From contig CAMPDV010001775.1 in NCBI GenBank assembly GCA_946699065.1, positions 36,653 through 100,652 on the forward strand: 64,000 bases of DNA. The letters are read 5' to 3'. The notes below the pieces were generated by a model, which worked only from the letters and a program-made list of their open reading frames with translations, ran no database searches and was not told the DNA's origin. The position numbers and the translations under genes were made by a program. This document shows positions 38,615 through 52,586 of this stretch, piece after piece. Every line of letters begins with the position of its first letter. The stretch's first letter is position 1. The stretch is from Loxodes magnus (taxonomy: Eukaryota > Ciliophora > Karyorelictea > Loxodida > Loxodidae).

Positions 38615-41600
38615 ATGAACTATAACTCTTCTAACTAGAAGTCTATTGTTAATGAGAGTAATTATGTCTAAAGAGAAAGCTTAACTAAGGAATAAATATG
38701 GCAAAAATTAAAACGCGAGGATTATCACTTTTTTTCATTATACAAATTAAAAAATAGCTATTGTAAAGATTAAAGATTCTACTATGAGTTCATTAATGAT
38801 AAGGAGATAAATATACACTATACAATATAAAAATTGCAAGTACAAGAAAAGTTGAGAGTGAAAGTTATCTAGTTACTGCTGTGCGGATATAGCTTTCTCC
38901 AAATATTGCAAGCTATCTTTGTTTAAAAATGTAAGAAAAATAAAGCAGTTAGAATATTAATGCAATAAGAAAAGAAATAGAAAAGCTAACTAATAAATAG
39001 CTAAGAAGCATTTTAGTTTATTTATAATAGAAATTTTGAGGATTTATAAAAACTAATTAGCTAGGCAGAAAAAGAATATTAGTTAAGCAGTCATGAAATA
39101 GTACTTTTTTAGGAGAAATAAAATATACTATATATAATTCCTCTAGAGCACTTATTCGGTATTGCAGATATTTAACTTGAGTGAAAAATTGAGCACAATT
39201 TGCTATCTCTTGTAATCAGTACCGATTAAGAAAATGCTTTTGACACTTGAAATTTTGCTTAAAAAATATAAATTTAATAAAATTATCAGTCTTTAGGAAT
39301 AGTCCTATTTCAAATAACCGATAATCCTCCATCTAAATTGACTAACTTTATAAAGTTTCCTAATAAGTAAATACTAGAATATTGTGAGTAGCTTCTTCAG
39401 AATTTAGAAAATAAAGAGAAGTTGATTAAACAGTTAGATGAAATGGATATTCTTTAACTCATTTATGAACATTTTTTGGGGGATTAATTAAAGAATAGTT
39501 AATATGGAATTCTATAGGGATTTATTGAGGATATCTAAAGTTAGCTAGATAAAGAGGAGTTAAAATGCTTAATAAAAGAAAATAGAATATATGATTTTAA
39601 GAAAGAAGTTTAATAAGCTTTAAATCAAAATTAAAAACAAGCTCATATTATTATTTTTATCGATAATCAAAAACGCATTCTATACTGAATGCATTTTGAT
39701 TGCTTGACACTGGAAATTTTCAAATAAAGTGTTTTGTTAAGCAAGATTTCATCAGAGAGATTGTAATATGTTTTTGAGGAAAGCAGCTAAGAGTGGAGAA
39801 TGTAATTATTTAGTTTAATTTAAATTTGAGACGTCAAAATTTAGAAAGCGCTTTAAATGATAATATAAAAGCTTATTTCAATATCCATTTGAAATAGAAA
39901 ACTAAGTTGAATCTTTGGAAACTATAAAATAAATTTCCTGATTATGAATTTATTAAAACCATCGCAGAATCTAATGGCAATGACTAGCAAATGAAAATAG
40001 TTCTAGTTCAAAATAGTAAAAAGGAGAATAGAATCTTGAAATTATTATGGTAAAAAAATAAAACAAGATAAATAGAAGGAGTGATAATAAAATTGTGAAG
40101 TAGACCATTATAATTTAAGAAGTATTGCTGCGAAATTTATGATTATAATAAGAATTAATAAGATGAAATCTTCTGAATAGAAATGGAATATTGCGAAAAA
40201 GGAACTTTATGGGATTTAATAGAAGAGAGAGGCGGCTAATATTTTGACTTAGAAACTTTTTATTAGTTAGCTCAGTTTTTAATAGAAGCTTTTGCCTTTC
40301 TGTAGGATTTGAGCATATACCATTCTGATATTAAACCTGCTAATATTTTTGTAACCTCTTAAGGACACCTAAAAATAGCAGATTTTGGCTATTCTGATCC
40401 ATAAATGAAAATATTAGGTCCAAGTTTTTAAGCCTGAACTGATGGATATTAGTCTCCATAAATGGTTAATCATCAATAAAGAGACTTCTATAAATCTGAT
40501 GCTTTTTCATTAGGAATGACTTTACTTGAATTAGCAACATTGAAAAGCTAAAGAAAACTTTAACTGAATGAGAAATAAAAGAACAATTAAGATTTATTTA
40601 AAAAAATAGGAAGACAAATATAGTATTACTAAATAGAAAGTCAAGAAGGATTTTAAAATGTGCAAATACTTCTTTTTTTGTTACTTCACTGAGATGAAAA
40701 AAAAAGAAAGGATTTTAAATAATTAATTTAAATGAATATTAGAAATATAGAAATCAATTTATAAGATTATACTACTGATAGGATTTTATATGTAGATTCA
40801 GGTTAAAATCTATATTAGGATACAAATTAAAGTTAAATAGTAGATAATGGCGACAATCAAAGCTCATTTACATTATTCTAAAGTTAATGCGGATAAACAC
40901 AAAATACCACTACTTTTTAGAATAATCAAGTTTAAGAAGAAATTTAGACATCATCTTTAAATCAAGAGGCTAATAATTAAAAAATTGAAAGAGCAAATAC
41001 AATAGAAGAAATTCCTTATATGGATTTTGAAAGATTAAATCCTAAATAGCAAAGTTATTTTTATCTCATCTCTTAATTCTAAAAAAAATTAGCAGTTATT
41101 TAAGATAACAAACTAAAAGTGAATGAAATTTATTAAGATAATACAAGTTATGTGGGGTAATTTGATTAAAATAATAATTTAGAAGGGATTGGGAGAATTA
41201 TAACTGAAAGCTATTATTATGAAGGAATATTCAGAAATAACTTTAAAGATGGTGAGGGTATTTTGATAAATTTGAAAGAAAAGTCAGTTCAGGAAGTTAT
41301 CTATGAAAAAAATCTAATAAAAAAAGCCAATTTATATATTTTGAAAACATAAATTAAGAGATTAATATTCCATATTTGTAAGTAAACGATGAGCAATTTA
41401 ACGAAATTCTTAAGTTAATATAAAAGTAAATGAAGACAGATGTTAATTCTAAGGGAAGTTAACATTTTTTGCGGGGCCAGAAAAACATAGAATATATTGG
41501 ATAAGTAAGTGAGTAATGAAAACCTCTTGGAAATGGAAGAAATTTTATAAGTTAACTAGGATATTATGAAGGATATTTTGAAAAAGGATGAATGCCTAAT

Positions 41601-41873
41601 GAGTAAAATTTTATAAGTATCTAGAACTTAAAATAGCTTTCCAATTCTAAAAAATTAAAATAGTAGCTTAACGAGTAAAAATTAAAAGACTTATAATTTA
41701 GAGAAATTAGGTAATACATTATTGATTTGATAGAAAGAGAAAACAGCTAGATTTAAATTAAATCTATTTCTGAAACTTCAAAGAATAGTGAAAATTAGAG
41801 AGAAAAAAGCAAATTTAATCAGCTTAAAATGAAGAAGAGAGAATTTTCTTATGATCTGCTAAACAACTAATGA
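38615..41873 (+). CDS. Protein kinase with C-terminal MORN repeats
   Basis: ATG 38615 (MNYNSSNQKS) opens a protein of about 1064 residues ending at TGA 41871-41873. A ~450-residue N-terminal region of unknown fold precedes a kinase domain. The C-lobe is clear: MEYCEKGTLWDLI hinge, catalytic loop YHSDIKPANIF (about residues 562-572; HRD has become HSD but the catalytic Asp, Lys and Asn remain), KIADFG (Asp about 583), and an activation segment end AWTDGYQSPQMV where the usual P-E is P-Q. The N-lobe is unusual: no glycine loop is evident and the VAIK lysine is uncertain (RILKLL). Downstream are MORN-type motifs (YVGQF...GIGR, YYYEGIFRNNFKDGEG, YIGQV, GYYEGYFEKG), which in other proteins bind membranes or scaffolds, then a coiled coil. 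A 20-nt intron at 39736 fixes the first frame change; the second, near 41283-41326, is unresolved. Confidence 0.82.
39736..39755 (+). other. Candidate 20-nt intron
   Basis: GTTAAGCAAGATTTCATCAG, phase 2. Removal joins ...LEIFKQSVL to EIVICFWGKQLRVENV, leading in frame into the kinase domain. Confidence 0.55.
41283..41326 (+). other. Candidate 44-nt intron or homopolymer indel
   Basis: After the MORN block GEGILINLKE the frame must change to reach ENINQEINIPYLQVNDEQF. A GT-AG removal of 44 nt does this, but so would one missing A in the seven-A run at 41319-41325. The length is unlike the other introns here. Confidence 0.25.
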
Positions 41874-44800
41874 TTTTGGGATTAAAGCATAAAATATATT
41901 TATAATTTCCTTATAAAATAACTAATTAAAATTAATAAAGTATAAATACTACTAAGTATTCACAAATAAAGGATGATATTTAGAGCATTTATTTTATAAA
42001 ATAATTTTTATTTATATTTATTACTAGCTAAATCATATCCTAAGTTTTTATACAAACACTAAATTTTCATAATGATTTGTGTGAAACAGTCAACATAATT
42101 TAGAAAGATAAAAAATTTTAAGATATTATTAATTCTAGTTTATTTAAAGAATAAATATAAAAGTTTAAGAATCCTGAAGGTAAATGCTTAAAAACGAAAG
42201 TCAGATGAATAAAAACAAATTTCATCAAACAGAAAATCTAAAGAGATTATTAATAAAACATTTTTTTAATTGCAAATGTTTTTTAATGTTCGATATATCT
42301 TAAATTTGATTATAAGTTAAGTGGAAAACAAAAATAAAATTAATTAATTAACGAAAAAATTGATTTTAGAAGGAAATTTCTCCTTTCATTTATAAGAGAA
42401 TGAAGAAAAATATAAAAAATAAATTTAAAAATGAAAATAATAATTTTTATAGTAAAAAACTAAATTCTTATAAATAGAAATTTTTCAGTTAAAAAGTAAA
42501 AAATAATGAATTTTGGATTGTATATAAAATAAAAATATAAATATTATTTAACTTATGAAAATGAAGAAATATAAATTCTAGTTTTATAATATATAAAATA
42601 ATATAAAATTAATAATTTAATTTAAATAGAAATAAAAAACATTTTAATATATAAAATTATAAATATAAAGATAAAAGTTCAAATTTGCATTTATTTAGCA
42701 AAAAGTAATTTAAATTATAAAATATTAATTAATAAAATTCTTAGTTGAAGAAAATGCTTAATAAAATACAACATTTTATTTTTACTTTTATTTATCCAAT
42801 CTAGTACTTTTCACTACAAAGAATTTAATTTATTTTTAATTATTAGATATTGAAACTATTTATTTATTTAATTTTGCTTTAAATTAAAATTTTAATTTTA
42901 TTTCCCTACTAAATCTTAAACTTTACTACAGCTAAGTAAATTAATATGAAAATTAATTGTTTAAATTATTGTATTCTCTTGCCCAAGCATCTCATTCTAT
43001 AATATATACAAATGATTATATATTCATTTTTTATTTTTTTTATTTAGAAGCCAAAAAAATTAATAAAAGTTTCTAAACTGAATTTAATTTAATAAATTAC
43101 TAAATAAATCTAAGAAATTATAAAATGTATTATTACTAAATTTTATAAATTTTAAATGGTTTTTATTTTAATGTTAAAGTTAATGTGAAAAAGAATACTT
43201 CTTAATTTTTTTGATATATGTTTATTTTAACTTAAAAAGCTATTTAATTTATTGCATAAAAGATTAAGTATTTATAAGATTATTATAAATCTTTAACTAA
43301 AATTTTATATTTTTATTATTATTGTAGCTTTTTTTAATTTTCGTTACAATTAGTTTAAAGATTTTTTCTCTTATAAAATATAATAAATTAAAATAAATTA
43401 ATTTTCTTATATCTATATCACTTTAAAATGTAATAAATATATAAAATAAACTTTATTTAGGCTTTTGATTTTAAATCTTTGAAAAAATCATAAAATCTCA
43501 CAATTAAATCTTATAAACTTATTTTACTATTTATTCTATTCTGTTTTATTTAGGCTAATTTATTTGTTTAAAACTATTTTATATCTCTAATATACTTTTA
43601 ATAAATTCTTAAATATTAAATCTAATTTTTAGACATTAAATTAAAAAAAGCAAAACTTAATAAAATATAAATAGGTTAAATAATTTTAATATATTAGCTT
43701 TATTATGTTAAGAATATAACTTTAAATATATTTAACATTATTTTATATAGAAAATTAATTTTAATTATACTTATTTATTATGCTTTTACTTTTAATCAAA
43801 GAGAATAAAAAATAGAAAAATTATGAAAAACAAAAAATACATATAAAGAATAAAAATTAAAACATTTAAGATAATATTTTGAAATTATCTAAGTAAAAAA
43901 ATCCTAAATTAGTCAAAATTTTAATATAAAGAATTATTTAGAAATAATTAATAAAAATATATTACTTTAAAAAAAGATATAGTATACTAAGCTGTTATAT
44001 ATTTTTTTAAAAATTCAATTGATAATAAAAAATCTAAAATTTTTTATTTTAGTTCATAGATAATTAAATGTTAAGATATTATAATCTTATATAAATTTTA
44101 TTTTTAATTATATGATAAATTATTTTTATTTAAAATTTTATAAATTATATCAAACAGTTACTATATTAAATATTGTGATTTCACTCTTCATTAAATTTTA
44201 GCATTTTTTAAAAAGGTAGTTTTTATAAAATAAAATCGAATTAAAAATTTTAAATAATTAAAAATATGTTTTAAAATGATTACCTTCTTGTATATAATTT
44301 ATAAAAGCACTTTTAATGAAATAAAAGTTTTAAATATTAAAAAATGATTTTCCTGTTTAAATTATATTTACTAATTATTTTAATCATGCAAGAAAAAAAA
44401 ATTTATTTAATTTATATTCTTAAAATATAATATATTTTTAATAAAATAATCAATTTTTTATTATTTAGTTTTTACTCTTTTCATTAAGTAAAAAACATAA
44501 TAGTTAAAAAAATTTCTAAGATTTAATCTTATAGATAAGACAAATTTATTAATTTTTGCTTTAATTTACAATTAAAAAATTAAATATTTATATCTTAAAT
44601 TATACTAAAAATCTTAAATTTTTATTTCAAATAATTGTAAAAATTTAATTAGCAAATATTTAAGTTATTTATAAATTATTTTTATCTAATAATTTTAGAC
44701 TATAAGTTTCAATATATTTATAATTTATTCTAAATATACTATATTCCATTTGCTATGTAATTTTATTAAATAAAATTTTTCATTAAATTATGATAAATTT

Positions 44801-47499
44801 ATATTATCATTCAATCAAATTGTTTTAATAATAAAATATTTGTTAAGTTATTTATAATTTAAAAAATAAAAGAAAAGTATTAACTTAATTTAAAAAGAAA
44901 TGTAAATATATTAACAAAAATAATTAAATTATTAATTAAATATTATAATTAATATTAAATAGTAGAATAACTATCTGTTATATAAATTAATAGAAATTAT
45001 ATTATTTTTATTATATTTTACTAAAAGTATTTATTATATTTTAAATTATTTATTTACAATTTAAAATTTATTAAACCTTAATCATGTAAATTAATAAGAA
45101 ATATTAATTTTTATATTTTATTGCATTCTATTAATTATCTATATTTAATTTTAAGTAATTACTTTTATTTATTTAAAATATGCAAAATTAACTTTAAACA
45201 TTTTAGTAAAGTTAATATTTTGAAGGGCCCTTGGAAATTATTTTTGATGAAAAATTGATGAATTTATTTTTAATAGTAATTAGTTTTAAGTATAAAATTA
45301 CATTTAAAAATATCTTAAACAAAAATTTAAAAGTTATATAAAAAGTATTATTTAAAAGGTTTTTATTAAAATATTTTTTATTATTTTAAAAAATTAAATC
45401 AAGTTATACTTTTTTTGTTATTACTAATTTTTATAAAATTTTGCAAATAAAGGTATTTTATTTTAGTTAATAAAAAATATTTAATTTGAATAAATATATT
45501 AAAAAATGAAAACTTTTATTGCTTTTTATGAGTTTTAAAATTTTAAATAAATAAAATCTTAATTAAATATTATAAAAACTATAAGTCTATATAAGTAGAA
45601 TTTAAGTTTATATTCTTACATCTATTAAAATATAACAAACTATTTATTAAGTTAGAAAGAGAGACATTATAACTATTTAGTATTTAATTCTTTATTTAAT
45701 TATTTTCATCTCAAATTAATTCTCTTTAAGTTAAGCTGAAAATTGTAAAGCTAAAAAGAAATATTTACCTTTAAATTTAACAAATCTATCAAGCCTATCT
45801 TTTTTAAAGCATCCAAATTAGTAGTTTAATAAGAATTACCAGATTTTTATTATCTTAGTTTTAACAAAAGCTTATTTACGATTTAAACATTTAAAATTTG
45901 ATTTTTCCTTTCCTTTCCTTTTATTTAAATTTTAATTCTTAATCTTTAAAAAAATTAATTAAACATCTAAATCTAAGATCAAACAATTTTACTTATAAAT
46001 AACTTTTTTAGCTTCAAATTTAAATTTCTATTAATATTTGAAGAGAAACTTTCAGTCCAATCTATTTACATTTCCGAGAAAAGTTCTTCAAAATTCAGTT
46101 AACATTTTTAAAAAATTAACTTAGAAATAAATTTTATCTTTAAGCCTTATAAAAGAATAACTTAACTTTCTTTTAATTTGATTCTATTTAAATATTTCTA
46201 TCAAAAATGATATAATTAAGAAAAATAATTATGTAGCTATTAAAAATATTTAAAAGCATATTTAGAAATAATTTATTCCTTCTTCTCACTTGTTAAAAGA
46301 TTTTACTAGAAATAAATATAAACTTTATTATCATTCAAATAATATATTAAAAACAAATATAAGTAAAGATGATATTCCAAAATTTATAATTTAATTCTAA
46401 AAAATAATTAAAAGATAAAACTTAAGATTAAAGTTTAGTAGAGATTTAGTAATATTTAAATACATTTAGTTTAAGTTAGATCTTAGAACCTTTTAAAACT
46501 ATTTTTTAATTATTTATTCCAATTAAATATGTTTGAACCAAATAATTATCAAAATTTAAAATTAATTTCCTCTTTCTCCAAATTTGTTTATTTTTCAGCC
46601 TAAAAATTATTGACTGTCTTTTTATAAAGAAAGATATATATAAATAAAAGCAACTAGTTTATACAAATTATAAGAACTAATAGATCTCCTTTAAAAAGGA
46701 GAATAGATTATAAAATTAAGCTACTAATAACTAAAACATTAATTTTCTCTTTATTTTCCAAAGAAATTTAAATTATAATAGGAATATTTCATATTTAAAT
46801 AATTTAATTAACTATGAAATAATAATTTTTTAATTTTAAGAAGCTAATAACTTTATACAGTTAATAAATATAAAATTATTAATAATAGAGTAACTATTCA
46901 GATTTTTCTTTAATTAAACTTAATAAAAGTTTTTAAAATTTTAATATATGCAAATCTTTATAGTTATATTTAATTATCAATAGGGATACTAAAAAATAAA
47001 AAATAATAGCTATAATGAAATTGAAAAGAGAAAATGGAGATGTAAGTTTCTTTTTAATAATAAATTTAATCAACTTGAAATATTTTACAAGAAAAAAAAT
47101 TAGTGTTGAAATAAAAGAATAATCTAAACTTATAAGCAATTTAAATCGATAAAATTATATAATATACTCAATAATACTTTAGAACATTTTATTATTATTA
47201 TTTATGCTAAGGATATTCTTTATATCTTTTGATTGCTATTTTCCTTAAAAAGATAAATAAATTATATAGAAAGTGTATTTATTCTAGTTTAATAATAAAT
47301 TATAAAAAAGAATATTCATTTTATAAATATTAATGCTAGATTATGAACTAATTAAGAAGAAATTTTTATAAATAGCTTTTAATTAAAGTAATAAACTAGA
47401 AATTTCAGCTTAAAGCTTTACTACTTTAACTAAAATTAAGAAGCCAGGAATTAATAAAACAGATTAAATAAATCCTAGAATTTATTAAAATGCTCATAA
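41874..47499. other. Long AT-rich gene-free stretch
   Basis: About 5.6 kb of the most AT-rich DNA in the window. No gene, RNA or repeat family is recognised; the isolated GGGCCC at about 45225 stands out only by composition. Confidence 0.55.
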
Positions 47500-50458
47500 T
47501 CACTCACTGGATACTTTTACCAAAGTATTATAAACTTCAGCACCGAATTCCTTTATTTTTTGTTATATCTCCGGTAGAAAATTCTCGTTTTCAATAAATC
47601 TCAACATTTTAGCACCTGTAACAAGCTGGTGTGAAATACCATCATAATTTCTCTATAAATGAATTAGCTTACACTATATTTTTTCAAATAATTTCATTTT
47701 TTAATGTCGTTTCTTATCATCTAAAATTCATTTTAATCTCTTCCTGTTGTTAAAAAGAGAAAGATAATTTAGATCTAAATTATACTACCGAAAATTAGTA
47801 AGTTATCCACATTTGCTTCTGTTGTTAATTCAATTTTACACTTTTGAGAATTAGCGCAAAACTTGGCAATAAATGTTTTAGTCAAAATAAAGAAAATAAT
47901 CAACATTATTGACTAAAGTCTATTTTAAAAATTTACCTTCTTTCAGCATTAGAGCTGTTATTGAAGTTTTAGATCCTAATTTTCTCATACTAAGTTAAAT
48001 TTTCAAAATCTTTGCTGTCCTTTATGTTTATAAAACTTTTGGCTAGTCAGTTGTGCAAAGAAACTGGCAACTAATAAAGGTTATTCTTCAGATTTGATAT
48101 TCATTACTAAAATATTTAATTAAAATATTCCAACTGAAGAGAAAAATTTTGTGATTTAGTATTATCGTCACTTTTGCTTTCTTTACCAATTAAATCCTAA
48201 AAATTTACTTTTTCTTCATAAATTAAATTTTAAAATGTCTGCTTGGAAAGAATTCTCAACCATTTGACTAATATTTTTTGGTTTTATTTTCAGTCTTCTT
48301 TTTACTGAAACATCTCACTTTATTAGTTAATTTGCTCTTCTTGAATTTATTAGAGAAGTTATTAATCTTCAATTCCAAAATTAGATTATTATTTAAAGAT
48401 TAATTCAGAATTACCTTTTTAAGTTTAGAAGTCTTAATTCTCTTCTAATTTCTAACTTTCAGCTTCTTAAATATAAGGATTATTTGCTAAATCATAAAAG
48501 TAACTGCTGGTCATTCTAAACTGCTAAAGGTTAAAATTATTCTAGTTGAATCGCCATTAATGAATCTTTGAGTGTTTTTATGGAGAGTAGGTACTTTAAG
48601 ATTGTAAGATTTTTTAATTTTCTATTTAGTTTTCTTAATGAAGCTTATTTTTTTATTTATTCAAGTTATTAGTTTTTGTCTTTTTTTCCTATTATTGAAA
48701 TCTAATTTTTTTTTACTTTTATTTTTTAATCTCAACCTTTTCTTCCTAAATATCAGTGAGTTTTTCTTTATTATATTTCATATTGTAGAAATCGCACAAT
48801 TCTTTAAAATTTTAAGGAATTTTTGATTAGATAGAGTTTAAATCTTTAGATTCATATTGTTAATTATTTTCTTCTAAGCTGGAAATTTCTATTTATAAAT
48901 TTGTTTTTTAATTATTTTTACTAAAGCTTTGTTCTTTGCCTAGTGAAAGAAGAAATTGATCAATTGACTATTATTAATTTTAATCTTTTTCTTAATTATT
49001 TTTTTCTTAACTTTAGATTTATTTCTTTTCATTTCTCTCTTCTTCAATTAATAGCTTTTCATTTTCTTTAGTTTAAAAGTCTTAGTTATGTTAATTAACT
49101 CCTGTACGATAAGTAAATTTTCTGGGATTTTTTCTTATAATTTATGTTGAACTTTAAGAATTTTTATTTATTGTCCTTATTGGCGATATTGATTTATGTT
49201 TTTCAGATTATTATTAAGTAAGCGGAAGTTAGAAAGTTTGGTTCTTTTGAATAACTTATGGGCTTAATTAAAACTTGTAATGGGGATTAAGATTTTATTC
49301 AATATTAGTCTATTAAAGCTTGTTTTGAGAAACGATATTACAACTTCCTTTTTTACTGGCAATTTGATTAGGATTGAGGTTTTTATATGATTTCATAGAA
49401 TTATTTATCGATCTTATTTGTTGTTCAAACTCGGATTCGGAATTATCTAAATCTTCATTTTGAGCAGTTTATTATTGAATCTCACTATTTAAAGTTTTCT
49501 CTGGACTTTCAGTTATTTCAATATAGAAGGAAACAGGTTATGTTAAAATTTTTTAAGTCTGCAAATTTATTTCCTTTTTTTAAGAGCGAAAATCGCTCAA
49601 CTTTTTCAAATCCTTCTAATTTATTATTTTTTGGGATTTTGCACGCTTTCTTTCGAAAGATTCCTCTACTTCACACCAATTTTTATTAATATCTCGAAGT
49701 TTAACCTTTTTAGGTATGTGTGCAGTATTGGATATTCTTTATAAGGACTATGCAACTTAGGCACTTAAAGGAGATTTAGATTCTTGATTTTCATAAATTA
49801 TATCTAATTCACTATTAGGGGAAATTAATGGGATTTGCAAGCAGAAAATGTTTTATTGCAAATTTTATTAATTATTTTTTATGTTTTAATTTTGAGTTAA
49901 TAACTTTGGTGCTGAAAGGGTATGTATGCTCTTTAGCTTATTTGAGATGTTTGGTAAAGTATTATTTATAAATTAGCTTTAGGGTGTAATTTTTTCAGAA
50001 CTAGAGTTGATTTTAAGTTTAGACTTATTTTTTATATTAGACGGAATGTTTCCTGCTGAGACATTAAGCTAATGTGAGTCAAAATCTTTCCAGACTCCTT
50101 GAATTAAATTTTAATTATTTGAAGGAAATTTTTAAGTTTAGGTGCTAGAATTTTATTTTAATTAGTTGTTAAATGGGCTACTTAAGCTGCTATCGTAACT
50201 TTGATTTAAATTATTTTTATTTTGAAGCTTATTCCTCTACTGAAAATGATCCTTTAGAGATTTAGTGGAAGCTTAATTAATGCTTTTGATGACTAAAGTA
50301 GAGCTAATATTTTGCAATAATTCATTTTAGTCATCTGGCAGCTTATGAAGTCTCATTTATTATCCCGTAGTGTTTCTTTTTCGTATAGCTCTCTACTACT
50401 GAAGCATATTCTATAATTCCTTTGCATCAATTTTCAATTTCATGTCGCTCTATTTCAT
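47500..50458 (-). CDS. RasGAP-like protein A with long Gln-rich N-terminus
   Basis: From ATG 50458 one frame runs about 590 codons without any TGA, then through two short introns to TGA 47500-47502: 973 residues. Residues 1-620 are disordered, rich in Q/N/K/S. The C-terminal ~300 residues are conserved with gene B and resemble a RasGAP domain: KWLRILSKQTF, the LP-x-x-L segment, KTFIAKFCANSQKCKI (compare F-L-R-x-I-C-P-A-I), NVDNLLIFGSIIQ (compare L-x-L-I-A-K-x-L-Q), and GRDQNEFQMIRNDIKKW (compare F-x-x-K-E-x-Y-M-x-x-x-N-x-F-I). Such domains speed GTP hydrolysis by Ras. I cannot see the arginine finger, so catalysis is doubtful. Paralog comparison supports the frame through third-position changes. 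The RasGAP assignment is tentative; existence of the gene is not. Confidence 0.8.
47653..47672 (-). other. 20-nt intron
   Basis: GTAAGCTAATTCATTTATAG, phase 0, between KYS and RNYDGISHQLV. The paralog at 57230-60163 has a 20-nt GT-AG intron at the same codon, and flanking frames are fixed by synonymous differences between the two genes. Confidence 0.8.
47920..47936 (-). other. 17-nt intron
   Basis: GTAAATTTTTAAAATAG, phase 2, after NAER. Gene B has a 17-nt GT-AG segment at the matching place. Removal keeps gene A in one frame from ATG to TGA. Confidence 0.65.
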
Positions 50459-52532
50459 CTTAATAATTTTATTAATTATATTTAAACCAAGTATTAAATA
50501 TTTTACATTCATCTATATTATGATGTAATTTTTAGTTATTTAAGCTAACTAAAGTGTAGCTATCAAAGAAATTTATTACTCAATTATTTATTTTTCCTCA
50601 TGCTTCTTTATTATTTCTACCCAACTATTTCTTAATTCCATGGACAATATTTTTATCTATCTATTCCTCTATAAAGTATTCTAATGTATAAAGAATAGTA
50701 ACTAAAAGACATAGTTAAAGTAGTTTATCCCATATACTAGGCTAGCAAAGACTAATAACTAAATATAAATCTAAATTAATTTAATATTTTAGTACTAGAT
50801 TCAATTATTTAAGTCTACTTTAATAGTTCTATATCTATATTAAAACTTTTCATCTCTAGTTTAATATACAAATTTTAATAATTAAAGCAAAAGAAATCAA
50901 ATTGATGAATATAAAGAAATTATCAAATTACTAAATTACTAAATTGATAACGAAAGACACCAAGAATGTCTCTTAAGTTACACATTAAGTTAGTAATGAT
51001 TAGAAGAAAAATAAAGTAGTTGTCTATTAAAAATTTAAATTAGCTATATAGCCTAAAATAGTATAAAATTACATATATCTTTGCTGTTCATTTAGATGTG
51101 TTCCCTGAAAGATGGTATTCAATCAATTTTTTTAACTAAAATATTTAAAGCTTTTAATATAAAGCACACATTAATGCCTTATTAGCCTATGAGCTTTAGC
51201 ATAATAATTATACTAAAGTGTTTGTGATTTATATAGGTTATTCTTCTAAGCAAATACTAAAAAATAGAGTTTATAATACTAAATTATATCTATTTTTATT
51301 TTACTAGAAATACTTAAAGGTATTATTATTAAGGAACAATATCTACTATATACTCTTTTGTAGATACATTAACTGAAAATACAATTACTATTCTAATTAT
51401 TTTTATATAGATAATTAGCTAATTTTTATAGAAATTTGAACTAAGTTATTAAATCTTTTTTAATTAGTTATCTAGTGTTTTTATAAAAGACTTAGTATTT
51501 AATCAAATCTAAGGATATTAATAATATTACTAAAATATATTTCTTTATATTTAGTATTTGTTGAATAAATGGGATTAATAGTTATTTTCAGTAGATAATT
51601 GAAGAAACTAATTTAGAATATTAAAATTTAAGATTCTTCAAGTTTGGATAATTTACATTTGAAGTTATTTTTGCTAATTTTCCAAGCAAAGTATATCAAA
51701 ACTAATCTTTATGTCTCCCAGTTAATGAGAGTTTAAAGATAAAAAAATAGTAAAAATCCTAAATTTTAGCATAAACATGCTATCTTCATTAAGGTTTTTT
51801 AATATAAATAAAAGATAGAGCATCATAGTAAAATGATAAAGCATTGAATAAATTAGATTATACTATAGATATTAATAATAGCAGTTCTTTTTAACTAAAT
51901 TACTTTATTATATAACTAAATGCTTATATTTACCAGATTATTATTAAAACTTGCTCTTATTATAATCTTTCTTCATATTATCATTAATTAATGCTTATTA
52001 ATTTTTACTATAAAAGCTAAGATTTAATAATAGAATATAATTATACATTTTATAATTAAAATTGTTAGCCCACTTAATAATATCTAGATGGATAGTATAA
52101 ATAAAAAACTATTCAACTAAAAAGAATTAGTGATGATAATAAAACTTATTACATTAAATATCAATACCATCTCTTTAGAAGCTTAACTATTTTCTTTTAA
52201 AATTAAAAATTAAAAAGGAAGGATTTTTATTATTGACTACTAAAGACTGAGAAATTGGTTTATTATTAATTTTTATAAAATTATCTGAACATTTTTAGTG
52301 ACTTATAATTAGTTTAATCTTATTAGTTGATTAAGTTTCATTTGAGCATAAAAGAAAGAAATCGATGTTGAGCTACTTAATCAATTTTTAATTCTTAGAA
52401 TAAAATTAATTTTTAGTTGCCTTCAAATTTCTTGTAATGGATATGAAGTTAAATTATTTTTATTTTTATTAGATTATTTTTGAAGTTTTCCTATTTTATT
52501 TCTAGTGTCAAATACTATTTTTTAATTTTTTA

Positions 52533-52586
52533 CTTTTGCTACTTCAGCTTCAAATATCGCTTTTGCTACTTCAGCTTCAAATATCG
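52533..52586 (+). repeat. Exact tandem duplication of 27 nt
   Basis: Two perfect head-to-tail copies of a 27-nt unit beginning CTTTTGCTACTTCAGCTTCA. The unit length is a multiple of three, so it would be tolerated in coding sequence, but no gene is supported here. Confidence 0.9.

Noticed and set aside
47500-50458. Reading the RasGAP-like C-terminus straight through the intron sites
   Set aside because: In the straight-through frames paralog differences fall mainly at first and second codon positions; the spliced frames show the expected third-position excess.
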